Of a DNA stretch of 64,000 nt, positions 49,878 through 59,144 are shown one piece after another. Source of the stretch: GCA-016700035 sp964646575 (lineage in GTDB: Bacteria; Patescibacteriota; Saccharimonadia; CAILAD01; GCA-016700035); contig CAZYFT010000002.1 in the NCBI GenBank assembly GCA_964646575.1, positions 1 to 64,000 of the forward strand, in the 5' to 3' direction. Position numbers and translations under genes: made by a program. How positions within the stretch are numbered: position 1 is the first letter of the stretch; each line of letters opens with the position of its first letter. The notes beneath the pieces were generated by a model. It did not search any database. It worked only from the letters and a program-made list of their open reading frames with translations, and had not been told where the DNA came from.

Positions 49878-50926
49878 GCTTGAGGCCTCGTTAAATCGAG
49901 TGTTTGCGCTGGCAACTTGAGCCGCTTATCAATATCGGTACTTGTAATAACTGTCTGAATTTCAGATAGCTCACTAATGAGTTGGCGCCGGCGAGATTCA
50001 TCAAGCTCACTAAACACATCATCTAAAAGAAGCAGCGGCTGACGACCTTCACTTTTTTGCTTAACATACTCCAGTTCAGCAAGTTTGAGCGCCAGAAGAG
50101 CCGTGCGAGTCTCCCCGCGCGAGGCCATACTCTGAATAGGGTAGCCGTCGAACCAAAGCGACCAATCCTCGCGATGCGGACCTACAGTGGTTGTACCCAG
50201 AACGATATCGCGCTGGCGAGCCTCTAAAATGCGTCGCATAAAACCAGAGCTTTTCTCATTAAATTCCAGTTTCAGCTCATGCTCTCGTTTAGCAATCCTC
50301 GGCACCACCTCGGCCAAAATAGTAGCTAAGTCTGCAAGCAACATTGCTCGTTGCTCCGAAATTTCTTCAGCAACAGGAGCTAGTTGAGTCTCCAATATAA
50401 AAAGCTGGTCATCCAACTCGGCGATGGGCGAGCGCTTGTTGCGCCACAAAAGCGAGTTACGCTGTTTTAAAATTCTGCGGAACGATAGAAAATTATTGCG
50501 ATAATGCTCGTCGGTCTGTGTCAGAACCACGTCTACATAGCGCCTGCGGCGCTCTGGAGAGCCGGCAAGTAGGTTTAGGTCATTGGGCTCAAACAGGACT
50601 ACAGGATGCCTCCCAAGCAGCGTAGAACGCGAAATCTTAACAGCATTACGTTCAAACTGCTTAGATTTACGTGGCATAAGTCGAGATACTACTCGAATCT
50701 GCTCATCATCGTACGTCGCCTCAACTACGTAGCCGTCCTGGTTATGCGCAACAAGCTCTTCATCATCCCCTCGAAATGATCTCCCGGTTGCAGCCACATA
50801 CATTGCTTCCAATATATTGGTTTTTCCCGTAGCATTTGGTCCAAGTATCAGAAAAACTGGCTCATCAAGAACTAGCTCTAGAGACTCATACGAGCGAAAA
50901 TGCGCGAGATGCAAACGAGTGAGCAA
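49874..50926 (-). CDS. recF: DNA replication and repair protein RecF
   Basis: The 350-aa SMC-like ATPase has Walker A GPNATGKTN (residues 29-37), the signature ASRGETRTALLALKLAE (about 270-286) and Walker B LLLLDDVFSELD (about 300-311). It binds gapped DNA and helps load RecA. Order dnaA-dnaN-recF is the classical origin arrangement. The gene begins 8 nt after dnaN. Confidence 0.96.
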   Translation of the reverse strand: MLTRLHLAHFRSYESLELVLDEPVFLILGPNATGKTNILEAMYVAATGRSFRGDDEELVAHNQDGYVVEATYDDEQIRVVSRLMPRKSKQFERNAVKISRSTLLGRHPVVLFEPNDLNLLAGSPERRRRYVDVVLTQTDEHYRNNFLSFRRILKQRNSLLWRNKRSPIAELDDQLFILETQLAPVAEEISEQRAMLLADLATILAEVVPRIAKREHELKLEFNEKSSGFMRRILEARQRDIVLGTTTVGPHREDWSLWFDGYPIQSMASRGETRTALLALKLAELEYVKQKSEGRQPLLLLDDVFSELDESRRRQLISELSEIQTVITSTDIDKRLKLPAQTLDLTRPQA

Positions 50927-50934
50927 CGATCCTC

Positions 50935-52032
50935 CTAGCTGCGTAGCGGCATAATCAAATGGGTGTACTGGTTATTTTTATCAACCGGAACCACCACGCA
51001 TGGATCTAGCTTATCATTCAGTCGCAATTCCACCTCATCAGTAGACATCACTCCGAGTGCATCAATCAGGAAACGGACATTGAGAGATATTGTCGCGTCA
51101 GCCCCTTCAAGTTTTAGTGAAACCTCCGAAGTATTTTCGCCAACCTGCGCAGCCTCAGCATGCAACTGTAACGTTGAACCAGAAGCTTTTAATGTGATCG
51201 TGTGGGCGCTTTCGCGAGCAAAAATTCCCGCCAACCGAGCCGCCTGAGTTAGTTCAGTGCGAGAAGTTTTTAGCTTAGTAGCGGCTTGAGAGGGGATAAT
51301 CTGTGTATAATTCGGAAAGTTTCCTTCGATAAGTCGAGTAACGAGCTCTACATTATCAATAGTGACTCTAGCTTCTGATTTACCAAGCTCAAATGTGATC
51401 TCGGCCGATTCAGTAGCTCCCGCCAAGCGCAAAACTTCTTGCACTGTACGAAGAGGTAGTATCACTGTAGCTTCATTACCACCGGAAGAAGGAATGCGCA
51501 TTTCCGCCAGGCGATAACTATCAGTTGCCGCAAAGATAAGCTCATCTGCGGAAGACTTCATGTAAACACCAGCGAGAACCGGTCGAGATTCATCAAGTGA
51601 AGCAGCCACGGCAACTTTTGTGAGAGCGTCTACTATCACATCTCTCTTTAGTACTAAGTTCTGCGGAGAGTCAATCGCCGGAATTGCAGGGAACTCCTCG
51701 GCAGACATGGCCTGAATCTGAACTTCTGCACCCGCTGCAGCAATTTCTAATTTATTCTCATCTCCAGAAAGCATAATCTTATCACTTTGTAAGCTTTGGA
51801 GAGTCTCCAATAAGAGCTTTGCTGGAACGCAGACAACTCCAGTTTGTTCAGCTTTACAGCCAATCGTAACAGTAAGGGCAATCTCTAAATTTGTTGCTGA
51901 AAGACTTAATGAAGACTTATCAGCTTTTAAAAGAATATTACCTAGAATAGGTAAGCTTGTTCTTGATCCTACTACTCGGCTAACTGTAGCTACGGCTTTC
52001 ACTAGGTTTTCTTGTACAACAGATATTTTCAT
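50935..52032 (-). CDS. dnaN: DNA polymerase III beta subunit (sliding clamp)
   Basis: The 365-aa protein has three similar domains of about 120 residues, with LPILGNILLKADKSSLSLSATNLEIAL in the first, LPLRTVQEVLRLAG in the second and the C-terminal LIMPLR, where the hydrophobic protein-binding pocket ends. It forms the dimeric ring that tethers the replicative polymerase. It is transcribed leftward from the dnaA side across the putative origin spacer. Confidence 0.97.
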   Translation of the reverse strand: MKISVVQENLVKAVATVSRVVGSRTSLPILGNILLKADKSSLSLSATNLEIALTVTIGCKAEQTGVVCVPAKLLLETLQSLQSDKIMLSGDENKLEIAAAGAEVQIQAMSAEEFPAIPAIDSPQNLVLKRDVIVDALTKVAVAASLDESRPVLAGVYMKSSADELIFAATDSYRLAEMRIPSSGGNEATVILPLRTVQEVLRLAGATESAEITFELGKSEARVTIDNVELVTRLIEGNFPNYTQIIPSQAATKLKTSRTELTQAARLAGIFARESAHTITLKASGSTLQLHAEAAQVGENTSEVSLKLEGADATISLNVRFLIDALGVMSTDEVELRLNDKLDPCVVVPVDKNNQYTHLIMPLRS

Positions 52033-52049
52033 GAGCTGGTCCTTTCTTT

Positions 52050-52367
52050 AATCTTTAATATATATGGAAATGGTAGTAATGGGTGTTGTGGAAACTGGGG
52101 AGAAGTAGTTTTTAGAAGCTCTAGACCTCGAGAAAAATGCCCCCAAGGTGTGTGTGGATGGTGTGTGCATACTGGGTCTGGATGCCGTGGGGATAAGCTG
52201 GTGATTGTGGAGAACGGAAGAGGGGGTAGGGATAAGATGTGGAGAATTTTGATGGTAAACCACAATTTGCCAACACTTTTTCCGCAACTTTTCCACGAGG
52301 TTATCCGCATGTTGTCCACAGGCAAACTGTGGACAAAAACCGAAATTGTTCAGCACCTTATGCATTA
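52050..52367. other. Putative oriC, part 1 (dnaA-dnaN spacer with DnaA boxes)
   Basis: DnaA-box-like 9-mers cluster at the dnaA-proximal end: TTTTCCACG (52289-52297), TTATCCGCA (52301-52309), TTGTCCACA (52312-52320) and its reverse TGTGGACAA (52328-52336), with more degenerate TGTGGA words at 52080-52240. The spacer has no gene. Confidence 0.75.
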
Positions 52368-53774
52368 CTAGGCCGCCATAAACTCTTGATGGATACGCTG
52401 ACGAACCTCAACTATCTCTTGGGTGACGGGGTCTTTAGATTGCATGAGGGTTTCGACTTTATCGCAGCCGTGCATGATGGTGGTGTGGTCGCGACCCCCT
52501 AAGTGTCCGCCTATTTGAGGGAATGAGAGGTCGAGTTCGGAGCGCAAAATATACATTGCTATTTGACGTGGCAATACAACGTCTTTACTGCGTCTTTTTC
52601 CAGATAGGTCATCAGAGCTGAGGCCATAGTATTGAGCAATCTCTTCTATTACTTGTTTGGGACTTGGTTTGCGTCGGCTTCCGCCGGTCTGTGAGGGACC
52701 GCCCAGAATTTGGGCAACAATCTCGAGTGATGGTTTTTCGTGGTGGAGTTCACAGTGCATATATACCTTATTAAAACCACCCTCGAGTTCACGAATGTTG
52801 GTCGAAATTCTTTCAGCAATAGCCTCAGCAATTTCAAGCGAGATAGAGAAATTCTTTTCCTCGGCCTTAGCCTGAATAATTGCAACGCGTGTTTCGAGAT
52901 CTGGGGGTTGAATATCTACCACCATACCCCACTCAAACCGACTCCGGAGGCGCTCTTCTAGCTCAGGAATTTCCTTTGGAGGTCGATCGGAACAGATGAC
53001 AATCTGCTTATTAGCTTGGTGGAGTGCGTTAAACGTGTGGAAGAATTCTTCCTGAGTTGTTTCTTTCTTCTTAATAAACTGAATATCATCCACAAAAAGC
53101 ACATCCACTTCACGGTATTTATTGGTGAAAGCTTCAGACTTACGCACTGAATCTACAAAGGTTTTATAGAACTCCTCGATGGTGATATACATCAGCTCGA
53201 GATTTTTATTGCGGCGAGTAAGTTCACCATAAATTCCCCACATCAGATGTGTCTTCCCGACTCCAGCTGGACCATAGAGAAATAGGGGGTTGTAGTCGGT
53301 TCCAGGCTTTTCGGCTACCAGACGAGCGGCTGAGTGGGCTAATCGATTTGATGAGCCCACAATGAAGTTGTCGAAGTTGTACCGTTCAACAAGATGTTGT
53401 TTTTGATTGAAAAGATTTGGTTGAGGGGCGGTTTGTCGAGTATTGCGACCCAATGGTTTTCGTTGTGGCTGAGTAGAGGAGGGTAACTCTAATTCTATAT
53501 CGCTACTTTGCGTATTGGAGCGAATAACGTAATCAATCTTTTCGATACCTTCAATATGGTTGGCGAGGGCATCCAAAATATCATTCTCAAATCGGGCCTT
53601 TATTTGAGCGCTAGAAAAAGGATTGGGAACAACTAATACGGCGGTGTTACCTTGAACTGAATCGAGAATAACGGGTTTTACAAATGTCTTAAAACTGTGG
53701 CCACTCAGGGAAACTTCAAGTTCTCCAAGTATTGTCTGCCAAATCGAATTTAAGTCAGAGCGCTGTTGCCCCAT
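52368..53774 (-). CDS. dnaA: Chromosomal replication initiator DnaA
   Basis: The ATG at 53774 is preceded by GAAGGAGTGGTGAGT; longer in-frame forms lack such a site. The 468-aa product has domain I (residues 1-75), an AAA+ core with Walker A GPAGVGKTHLMW and Walker B VLFVDDIQF, the arginine-finger region RLRSRFEWGM, and C-terminal DNA-binding domain IV with SGKRRSKDVVLPRQIAMYI and GGRDHTTIMHGC. It unwinds the origin. DnaA boxes lie on both sides of the gene. Confidence 0.97.
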   Translation of the reverse strand: MGQQRSDLNSIWQTILGELEVSLSGHSFKTFVKPVILDSVQGNTAVLVVPNPFSSAQIKARFENDILDALANHIEGIEKIDYVIRSNTQSSDIELELPSSTQPQRKPLGRNTRQTAPQPNLFNQKQHLVERYNFDNFIVGSSNRLAHSAARLVAEKPGTDYNPLFLYGPAGVGKTHLMWGIYGELTRRNKNLELMYITIEEFYKTFVDSVRKSEAFTNKYREVDVLFVDDIQFIKKKETTQEEFFHTFNALHQANKQIVICSDRPPKEIPELEERLRSRFEWGMVVDIQPPDLETRVAIIQAKAEEKNFSISLEIAEAIAERISTNIRELEGGFNKVYMHCELHHEKPSLEIVAQILGGPSQTGGSRRKPSPKQVIEEIAQYYGLSSDDLSGKRRSKDVVLPRQIAMYILRSELDLSFPQIGGHLGGRDHTTIMHGCDKVETLMQSKDPVTQEIVEVRQRIHQEFMAA

Positions 53775-53804
53775 ACTCACCACTCCTTCACATAGCTTTA
53801 TCTG

Positions 53805-53895
53805 TATACTACTAGTTTTCCACAGGTCTGCCAAGTATTTATCCACATATCACCCACAATATTCTGAGGAGCTGTGGATATGTGGATACGATGGG
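53805..53895. other. Putative oriC, part 2 (rpmH-dnaA spacer with DnaA boxes)
   Basis: A consensus box TTATCCACA at 53839-53847, TTTTCCACA at 53816-53824, and on the other strand TGTGGATAT (53873-53881) and TGTGGATAC (53881-53889). With the cluster after dnaA this makes a bipartite origin like that of Bacillus. Confidence 0.8.
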
Positions 53896-53905
53896 GTTGA
53901 AATAT

Positions 53906-53934
53906 TGGCAGAAAATAGGTATACTAGTGCAGTT
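53906..53934 (+). promoter_or_regulatory. rpmH promoter
   Basis: TTGAAA, 17 bp, TATACT, ending 9 nt before the rpmH ATG. Confidence 0.7.
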
Positions 53935-54069
53935 ATGAAACGGACTTATCAACCAAAGAAACGCCGTCGCCAGCGAGTGCACGGATTTATGGCTCGTATG
54001 AAGACTCGAGTTGGTCGCGCAGTTTTGAAGCGTCGCCGACTTAAAGGTCGGTCACGCGTAGCTATCTAA
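53935..54069 (+). CDS. rpmH: 50S ribosomal protein L34
   Basis: The 44-aa, very basic protein MKRTYQPKKRRRQRVHGF... ends KGRSRVAI. It matches the universal L34 pattern (KRTYQP, HGF, R-M-x-T-x-x-G-R, L-x-x-R-R-x-K-G-R). It is divergent from dnaA, as in most bacteria, and heads the rpmH-rnpA-yidD-yidC-jag series. Confidence 0.97.
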   Translation: MKRTYQPKKRRRQRVHGFMARMKTRVGRAVLKRRRLKGRSRVAI

Positions 54070-54083
54070 AAGGTAGGCGACCC

Positions 54084-54419
54084 ATGTTTGCGCGCTCACA
54101 GCGCCTCAAAAAAAGCTCTGACATTGCTCGTGTGTATAAGCGAGGAAACAGAGCTTTTTCTGATCATTTAAAGTTACACTTCTTAGTTAATCCGCGAGGC
54201 GGAATGCGAGTAGCGGTTGTGGCTTCCAAAAAGCTTGATAAGCGGGCTGTCGTTCGTAATCGGGCAAAACGCCGAGTTCGTGAATTGTTAAAAGCCGAGC
54301 TAATAGGTGCGACGTATGCTGGATTTGATATACTAGTAACCATACAGGCGGGCATTGAGGATGTGAGCATCGATGCCTTGCGACGAGAGGTGCAAAAACT
54401 TGTTGGAAGGATACGTTGA
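54084..54419 (+). CDS. rnpA: Ribonuclease P protein component
   Basis: The 111-aa basic protein shows the RnpA signature RNRAKRRVRELL (residues about 58-69) after a beta-strand region VAVVASKKLDKRAVV. It helps RNase P RNA cut tRNA 5' leaders, which here would include the tRNAs embedded in the 27.7-28.7 kb RNA operon. It lies 14 nt after rpmH. Confidence 0.95.
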   Translation: MFARSQRLKKSSDIARVYKRGNRAFSDHLKLHFLVNPRGGMRVAVVASKKLDKRAVVRNRAKRRVRELLKAELIGATYAGFDILVTIQAGIEDVSIDALRREVQKLVGRIR

Positions 54420-54671
54420 GTGCGACGAGCTGCACAAAAAGTAATTCGTGGTTATCAGCGCACATTGTCGCCCGATCATGGGGCACTCAAAGTGTTGTAT
54501 CCGTATGGCTGTTGCCGGTTTTATCCCACCTGTAGTGAGTATGCACACGAAGCAATCGGTAGATATGGGATTGCAAGAGGAGGGGCACTCGCAGTAAAGC
54601 GACTAGGGCACTGTCATCCATGGAATGCCGGCGGTATAGATCTAGTGCCCGATATAGAAAAGAAAGGTTAA
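54420..54671 (+). CDS. yidD: YidD membrane protein insertion efficiency factor
   Basis: The GTG start directly follows the rnpA stop. The 83-aa product has the YidD core: AAQKVIRGYQRTLSP, YPYGCCRFYPTCSEYAHEAI and RLGHCHPWNAGGIDLVP, with the conserved C-x-x-x-P-x-C-S-x-Y and HP-x-x-x-GG-x-D-P motifs. It sits between rnpA and yidC as usual and assists YidC. Confidence 0.95.
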   Translation: MRRAAQKVIRGYQRTLSPDHGALKVLYPYGCCRFYPTCSEYAHEAIGRYGIARGGALAVKRLGHCHPWNAGGIDLVPDIEKKG

Positions 54672-54674
54672 GAA

Positions 54675-55499
54675 ATGTTCGATACGATTTTTGTTCAGCC
54701 ATTAATGAATGTTTTGTTCTTTATATATGGCATTATCCCGGGTCACGATTTTGGTGTGGCAGTAATTATTATGACGGTACTTATTCGCTTTGCGTTGTGG
54801 CCAGTTATGGCTAAACAGTTGCATTCGCAAAAGAAGATGCAGGCTTTGCAGCCAGAGATTGCTAAAATCCGAGCCGAAACTAAAGGTGATAAGCAGCAAG
54901 AGAGTGCTCGTTTAATGGAGCTTTATAAGGAAAAGGAAATTAATCCTCTTGCTTCATGCTTGCCACTCATTATTCAACTACCTTTCCTAATTGCGCTGTT
55001 TGCGGTGTTTAGTCGTGCTACACAGGGGATAGAGGTGGTTGCACCTTTACTCTATGGTCCAGTTAAAAATCTTTCCTGGATTCAGCAGGTTATCCAAAAT
55101 CCTGGTCTGTTTTCGGCTGAACTTTTTGGAATAGTAAATCTTGCGGCTAAAAATAATATCATTCTCGCACTTATTGCTGGCGCTACACAGTATTATCAGG
55201 TTTGGCAAATTACTCCAAAGAATGTTGATGCAAATGATCCAAGCGCTGCAGCTAATAAGATGATGACCTGGATGTTCCCACTTCTTACGGCTTGGATTGG
55301 CTATACGTTGGTAGCTGCATTACCACTGTATTGGGCGGTATCAAATGGAATTAGTATTCTGCAGCAAACCCTGATTATGCGTGGTGAAGTTGATAAAATG
55401 GAAGAAGCCAAAGTGGTAACAAAGGTTCGTGAAGTAGGTACTTCATCCGCAGCAAAAAAGACTAAGAGTAAAGGTAAGTCTAAACGAAAGAAGGGGTAG
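54675..55499 (+). CDS. yidC: Membrane protein insertase YidC
   Basis: The 274-aa Gram-positive-type YidC lacks the large periplasmic domain. It has a first span and HDFGVAVIIMTVLIRFALWPVMAKQLHSQKKMQ, with the conserved cavity Arg, then CLPLIIQLPFLIALFAVF, a loop, two more spans and a Lys-rich tail (KKTKSKGKSKRKKG) suited to ribosome binding. It inserts and folds membrane proteins, which would include the pilin-like and VirB6-type proteins. Confidence 0.95.
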   Translation: MFDTIFVQPLMNVLFFIYGIIPGHDFGVAVIIMTVLIRFALWPVMAKQLHSQKKMQALQPEIAKIRAETKGDKQQESARLMELYKEKEINPLASCLPLIIQLPFLIALFAVFSRATQGIEVVAPLLYGPVKNLSWIQQVIQNPGLFSAELFGIVNLAAKNNIILALIAGATQYYQVWQITPKNVDANDPSAAANKMMTWMFPLLTAWIGYTLVAALPLYWAVSNGISILQQTLIMRGEVDKMEEAKVVTKVREVGTSSAAKKTKSKGKSKRKKG

Positions 55500-55503
55500 G
55501 GGG

Positions 55504-55971
55504 ATGAAAATTTCTGAAGAGCACCTAGCAAGCGCAAAACAAATTATTGCAGATATGCTGACAGCTATGGGGTTCGAAGAATTTACGGTGTACGAAGATC
55601 AGTTGGAGAGTAGGCAAATTCTCTCGATATCTGCAGATAATCAAGCGGTTTTAATTGGTCGTAAAGGGGAGAGCTTGACGGCTTTTCAGTCACTATTTAA
55701 TGCCGTTTTAAAGCATAAAGATCCTACGGCTCCCTTTATTACAATCGATATCGCCGGCTACAAAAAAGAGCGTATTGAAAAAGTGATGCGGATTGCTGAG
55801 GAGACAGCGCAAAAAGTCCGTGACTATGGCCGCGAACAAGAGATGCGACCGATGAATGCATTTGAGCGTCGTGTGGTACATATGGTGTTAGCCGAAATGC
55901 CTGAACTAGAAACAGAGAGCATCGGTGAAGACCCTAATCGAAAAGTAATTGTTCGTTTGAAGCAGACTTAG
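55504..55971 (+). CDS. Jag/KhpB-type RNA-binding protein (KH-R3H)
   Basis: The 155-aa product has a KH domain (ILSISADNQAVLIGRKGESLTAFQSLFNAVL, residues about 38-68) and an R3H domain (MRPMNAFERRVVHMVLAEM, about 118-136). It lacks the extra N-terminal Jag domain found in Firmicutes, so it is the short form. It binds RNA and is linked to cell-envelope control next to yidC. It ends tail to tail with the VanW gene, overlapping by 4 nt. Confidence 0.92.
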   Translation: MKISEEHLASAKQIIADMLTAMGFEEFTVYEDQLESRQILSISADNQAVLIGRKGESLTAFQSLFNAVLKHKDPTAPFITIDIAGYKKERIEKVMRIAEETAQKVRDYGREQEMRPMNAFERRVVHMVLAEMPELETESIGEDPNRKVIVRLKQT

Positions 55972-57740
55972 TCGACCGGCGGGAAGTCGAGCGATGATCG
56001 ATAGGTAGTATAGAATGTATTAGTTTTAGAAACCTGGCCGTTTACTACTATGTCGCGATAGAATACTGTTTTTGATGGCTGAGTTGCGTCATTACTTCCG
56101 CTAATAAAGTAAGGTCCGCGAATAACCCCGCTTTTTTCTTTAGTTCCATAAAAACGGAACTTTAGTGTGGTACCAACCATTTCAGTTTGGATAAGTATAT
56201 GGTGAGATGTGTCGTTTCTGAACTTAAAATCTACTTGAGGGTAGTAAATAGTGGCGTCAACGCCTGGAACTCCATAGGGAGCGGTGTAATATTCAACTGC
56301 AAACGAGTGATTATATCTTTCAAGGATCGGCAGACCGGCTAGCAGGGCGGCACGAAATGCCGTGGAGCTAACTTGGCAGAGTCCGCCGCCGTACTGACTT
56401 TCGGTACGGCCCTCGAGAATGACACGCCCTTCCTTGTAGCCTTGTTCTGGCCCAACTTTTCCGAGGATTTCACCAAAACTAAACACCTGGCCAGGTTTAA
56501 GGAGTACACCATTATATCTTTTAGCTCCAACTCGTACATTTGTGAGGCGGTTTGCAGATGAGCCAGGGAAGTATGACACGCCCTCAGACAGGAGTTCTTT
56601 AATTCCTAGCTGATCAATGGTTTCGCTGGTTACATCAGCCTTGGTTACGACTACTGTGAGCGGAACGGTGGTTTCTGGTGCTTGGGATAGAATTGTTTCT
56701 GAGATAGTTTTCGCGGTGGTATCGAGATCTACAGCGCGACCATCTTGGCTTTGCTGAAATACGGTGGCTCGATCGCCTTCAACAGTAAGCGTGGCATCGA
56801 CTGCTTTTTGGTTAATGTCTTTTGCAATCGAGTTGAGGTAGCTCTTGATGCGTGATGAATCCATTCCTAATTGAGTGAGGGTTTCAGGTTGTTGGAGGTA
56901 ATAGTTTTGGACTAAGTCTTGGCGCAGAGGCATAGTGCCATCAGAATAACTGAGCCAACTTAGGAGTTCTTGGGTTGGTACGGTCCAATTTCTCTTTTCA
57001 AACGTCAGTGTCATTGGGGTGCGTACATATGGTTCGAGGTTAGCCCTTTTTTCTTCGAGGGCAGAGCTAGTGACTGAAGCTGTTTGAGTGTGTGTTGTTA
57101 CTGTTATATTGCTTCTTTGTAACCTGGTAACGACATCTGTGTAGTCTCTAACGAAGCCTTCTAAATTCATGCGGGCGCCCGGTTGGCTATCGTTAACTAC
57201 AAGACTACCTTGTTCTCCAGCCGTATAGCTAGCGTTTTGCACGGGAACAGCTAGGCTCTTAGAAAGCGGCTGCAAAATAGTGTAAAGCTTTGTGGTGTTA
57301 TATGTGACTTGCTTGTCACTATTGCTATGTATACCTAGCAAGAGTCCTGCCTGATCAGAGAGTTGCTGGAAAGCTTGGCCATTGCGACCTTTTTGGTAGG
57401 CTGTCGCTAGGTCATCTTGTATGGCATAGCGCAGTTCAACCTCTGAGGCGGGGATAGAGACTGTTTCTTCCGACGCATCGCTCTTAACGACAATTGTGGA
57501 AGATTCGATATATTGCTGAGTTTCTTTTTCTACTAAAGCTTGGGCTTCGGTCTTTGTGAGGCCACCCACATACACGCCGTAGACCTTCACGCCCGGGAGA
57601 AATCTACCCTGGTAGGCTAGGCGTAAGACTCCAAGTAAAATAACTGCAAACAAGGCAGCGCCAACAGCGATTAGGAAGGCGATTTGCCAGCGTTTGAGTT
57701 GGTATTTTGTGGGCAATGAGAACTGCTCGGATGGATTCAT
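55968..57740 (-). CDS. VanW-family surface protein with peptidoglycan-binding domains
   Basis: The ATG at 57740 gives 590 aa. A basic N-terminus and one span (about residues 20-40) are followed by two pre-VanW peptidoglycan-binding-type regions and the VanW domain from about residue 380: LLKPGQVFSFGEILGKVGPEQGYKEGRVI, GGGLCQVSSTAFRAALLAGLPILER and YYTAPYGVPGVDATIYYP. VanW domains occur in vancomycin-resistance loci and many Gram-positive surface proteins; the activity is unknown. It would sit on the outer face, bound to peptidoglycan. Confidence 0.88.
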   Translation of the reverse strand: MNPSEQFSLPTKYQLKRWQIAFLIAVGAALFAVILLGVLRLAYQGRFLPGVKVYGVYVGGLTKTEAQALVEKETQQYIESSTIVVKSDASEETVSIPASEVELRYAIQDDLATAYQKGRNGQAFQQLSDQAGLLLGIHSNSDKQVTYNTTKLYTILQPLSKSLAVPVQNASYTAGEQGSLVVNDSQPGARMNLEGFVRDYTDVVTRLQRSNITVTTHTQTASVTSSALEEKRANLEPYVRTPMTLTFEKRNWTVPTQELLSWLSYSDGTMPLRQDLVQNYYLQQPETLTQLGMDSSRIKSYLNSIAKDINQKAVDATLTVEGDRATVFQQSQDGRAVDLDTTAKTISETILSQAPETTVPLTVVVTKADVTSETIDQLGIKELLSEGVSYFPGSSANRLTNVRVGAKRYNGVLLKPGQVFSFGEILGKVGPEQGYKEGRVILEGRTESQYGGGLCQVSSTAFRAALLAGLPILERYNHSFAVEYYTAPYGVPGVDATIYYPQVDFKFRNDTSHHILIQTEMVGTTLKFRFYGTKEKSGVIRGPYFISGSNDATQPSKTVFYRDIVVNGQVSKTNTFYTTYRSSLDFPPVD

Positions 57741-57794
57741 AGTGTGCGTGTATGGCTCCGTAACTATACATAGTATAACTGGTTTTTGTTCGGT

Positions 57795-57832
57795 GCGCGA
57801 ATAAAAAATCCCCACGCATAAACGTGGGGCGT
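57795..57832 (-). terminator. Terminator of the LGFP-NlpC/P60 gene
   Basis: Minus strand CCCCACG-TTTATG-CGTGGGG followed by ATTTTTTATT. Confidence 0.9.
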
Positions 57833-57836
57833 GGGT

Positions 57837-59048
57837 TTAGCTAGCTCTGCCAGCCCAGGCTCCGTCCGCCCATGACCAGCCAGCGTACGGGCCGAAAGCC
57901 GTCGTGTTGAGTCCGGTAACGTGGACAGTTTTTCCAGAGCTGATGAACTGACCGCCGCCAATCGAAAGCATGACGTGTCCGTAGTAGCCGTTTTGCCACG
58001 ACGGCTTGAAGAAGGCGAGAGCGCCAGCTGGCACATTGGTGTCTCCGGCGTGTAGTTGACCGGAGTTGATCTTCTGGTACATGTTGGCCTTGGCGCTGAG
58101 ATAGCGGCCGGTAGTACCAAAAGCGTTCTCGACAAAGCGCTCGCACAAGTTCCGGTAGCCCATGCTGCCGATCATGCTGCGTGCCCAATTGATGGCACGC
58201 TGTTCACGCAAGCTCGTGCAGCTCGGTGCATTCCCACTGACGGGATAGACAGCCGTGTAGGCCTGAGTCATTTCAATCGAAACTTGACGCACGTTGCTCC
58301 AGCCGCCAAAGCATTGGTCGAGCTGGGCAACGCTTGAAATTGTGTAACTCCGTCCTCCGAGGACGACATAGGTTGCGGGGCCATATCCTGCCGAATAGTA
58401 CAGGTTGCGTTCGGTGAGTGGGGCAAAAGGCTTGGCGCCTAGATCGGCTCGCCAGATAATTGATCCACCCTGGAAATCCTGCCGCGTGACACCACTCCAC
58501 GAATACTCATCGCTGCGTGGATAGCCGAGCCAGCCATCGGCACCCGCTTGCGAGATGAAGTAGTCACGAATTCCGCCATGCACCCCGTAGGTTTGTCCGA
58601 CAGCATCACCTCGCATGACCAGCGTCCAGCCCCAGCTTCCGTAGTTGAAGTCCTGAGTCCAGCCAGCTGCCCAGCGATGTGAATCGTTGTACGGATAGCC
58701 AACCATCTGGCTATTCATCCGCACGACGTACTGCCAGTGCTGACCAACCACAGGGAATACCTGGGACTGGTTGCAGGTGGGCGACATCAGAGCGGCATCA
58801 CTGAACGATCCGCCGGCGTAGTCCTGCAGACAGCCGTTATTCCACCAGTGTACACCGTTTTCGGCAGCACCAATTGTGTTTCCCCCTCCGATGCGATTGT
58901 AGGCTGCTGCCCAAGCTACGCCTGAGCCACCCTCACCTACAGTGGCGGCTCCTACAGATGGAGCTGCCAGTACCGCGAAGACCGTGCCTATGAATACTGC
59001 GAGCAGTACCCGTAGGCTCACCCTCCAGGTCTTTGTGTGTGTCGCCAT
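57837..59048 (-). CDS. Secreted LGFP-repeat protein with C-terminal NlpC/P60-like domain
   Basis: A signal peptide (1-34, AAPSVGAA) starts the 403-aa protein. Residues about 60-205 contain LGFP-type repeats: MVGYPYNDSHRW..GWTQDFNYGS, GVHGGIRDYFISQAGADGWLGYPRSDEY..GVTRQDFQGG. The C-terminal 115 residues look like a cysteine hydrolase of the NlpC/P60-CHAP type, with Cys302 in LCERFVENAFG and His358 in GYYGHVMLSIGG. LGFP repeats are typical of mycolic-acid actinobacteria, where they bind the envelope. GC-rich codons. It could anchor to or digest the wall of an actinobacterial partner; that is inference. Confidence 0.85.
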   Translation of the reverse strand: MATHTKTWRVSLRVLLAVFIGTVFAVLAAPSVGAATVGEGGSGVAWAAAYNRIGGGNTIGAAENGVHWWNNGCLQDYAGGSFSDAALMSPTCNQSQVFPVVGQHWQYVVRMNSQMVGYPYNDSHRWAAGWTQDFNYGSWGWTLVMRGDAVGQTYGVHGGIRDYFISQAGADGWLGYPRSDEYSWSGVTRQDFQGGSIIWRADLGAKPFAPLTERNLYYSAGYGPATYVVLGGRSYTISSVAQLDQCFGGWSNVRQVSIEMTQAYTAVYPVSGNAPSCTSLREQRAINWARSMIGSMGYRNLCERFVENAFGTTGRYLSAKANMYQKINSGQLHAGDTNVPAGALAFFKPSWQNGYYGHVMLSIGGGQFISSGKTVHVTGLNTTAFGPYAGWSWADGAWAGRAS

Positions 59049-59144
59049 CGTTCACTCCTTGTGACTTGCGAATGGGACCACTCCACCATACTGAGATAAG
59101 CGTTTTATCTGCAAGCATGGGCGACATCAGGAGTAAATAATCGG

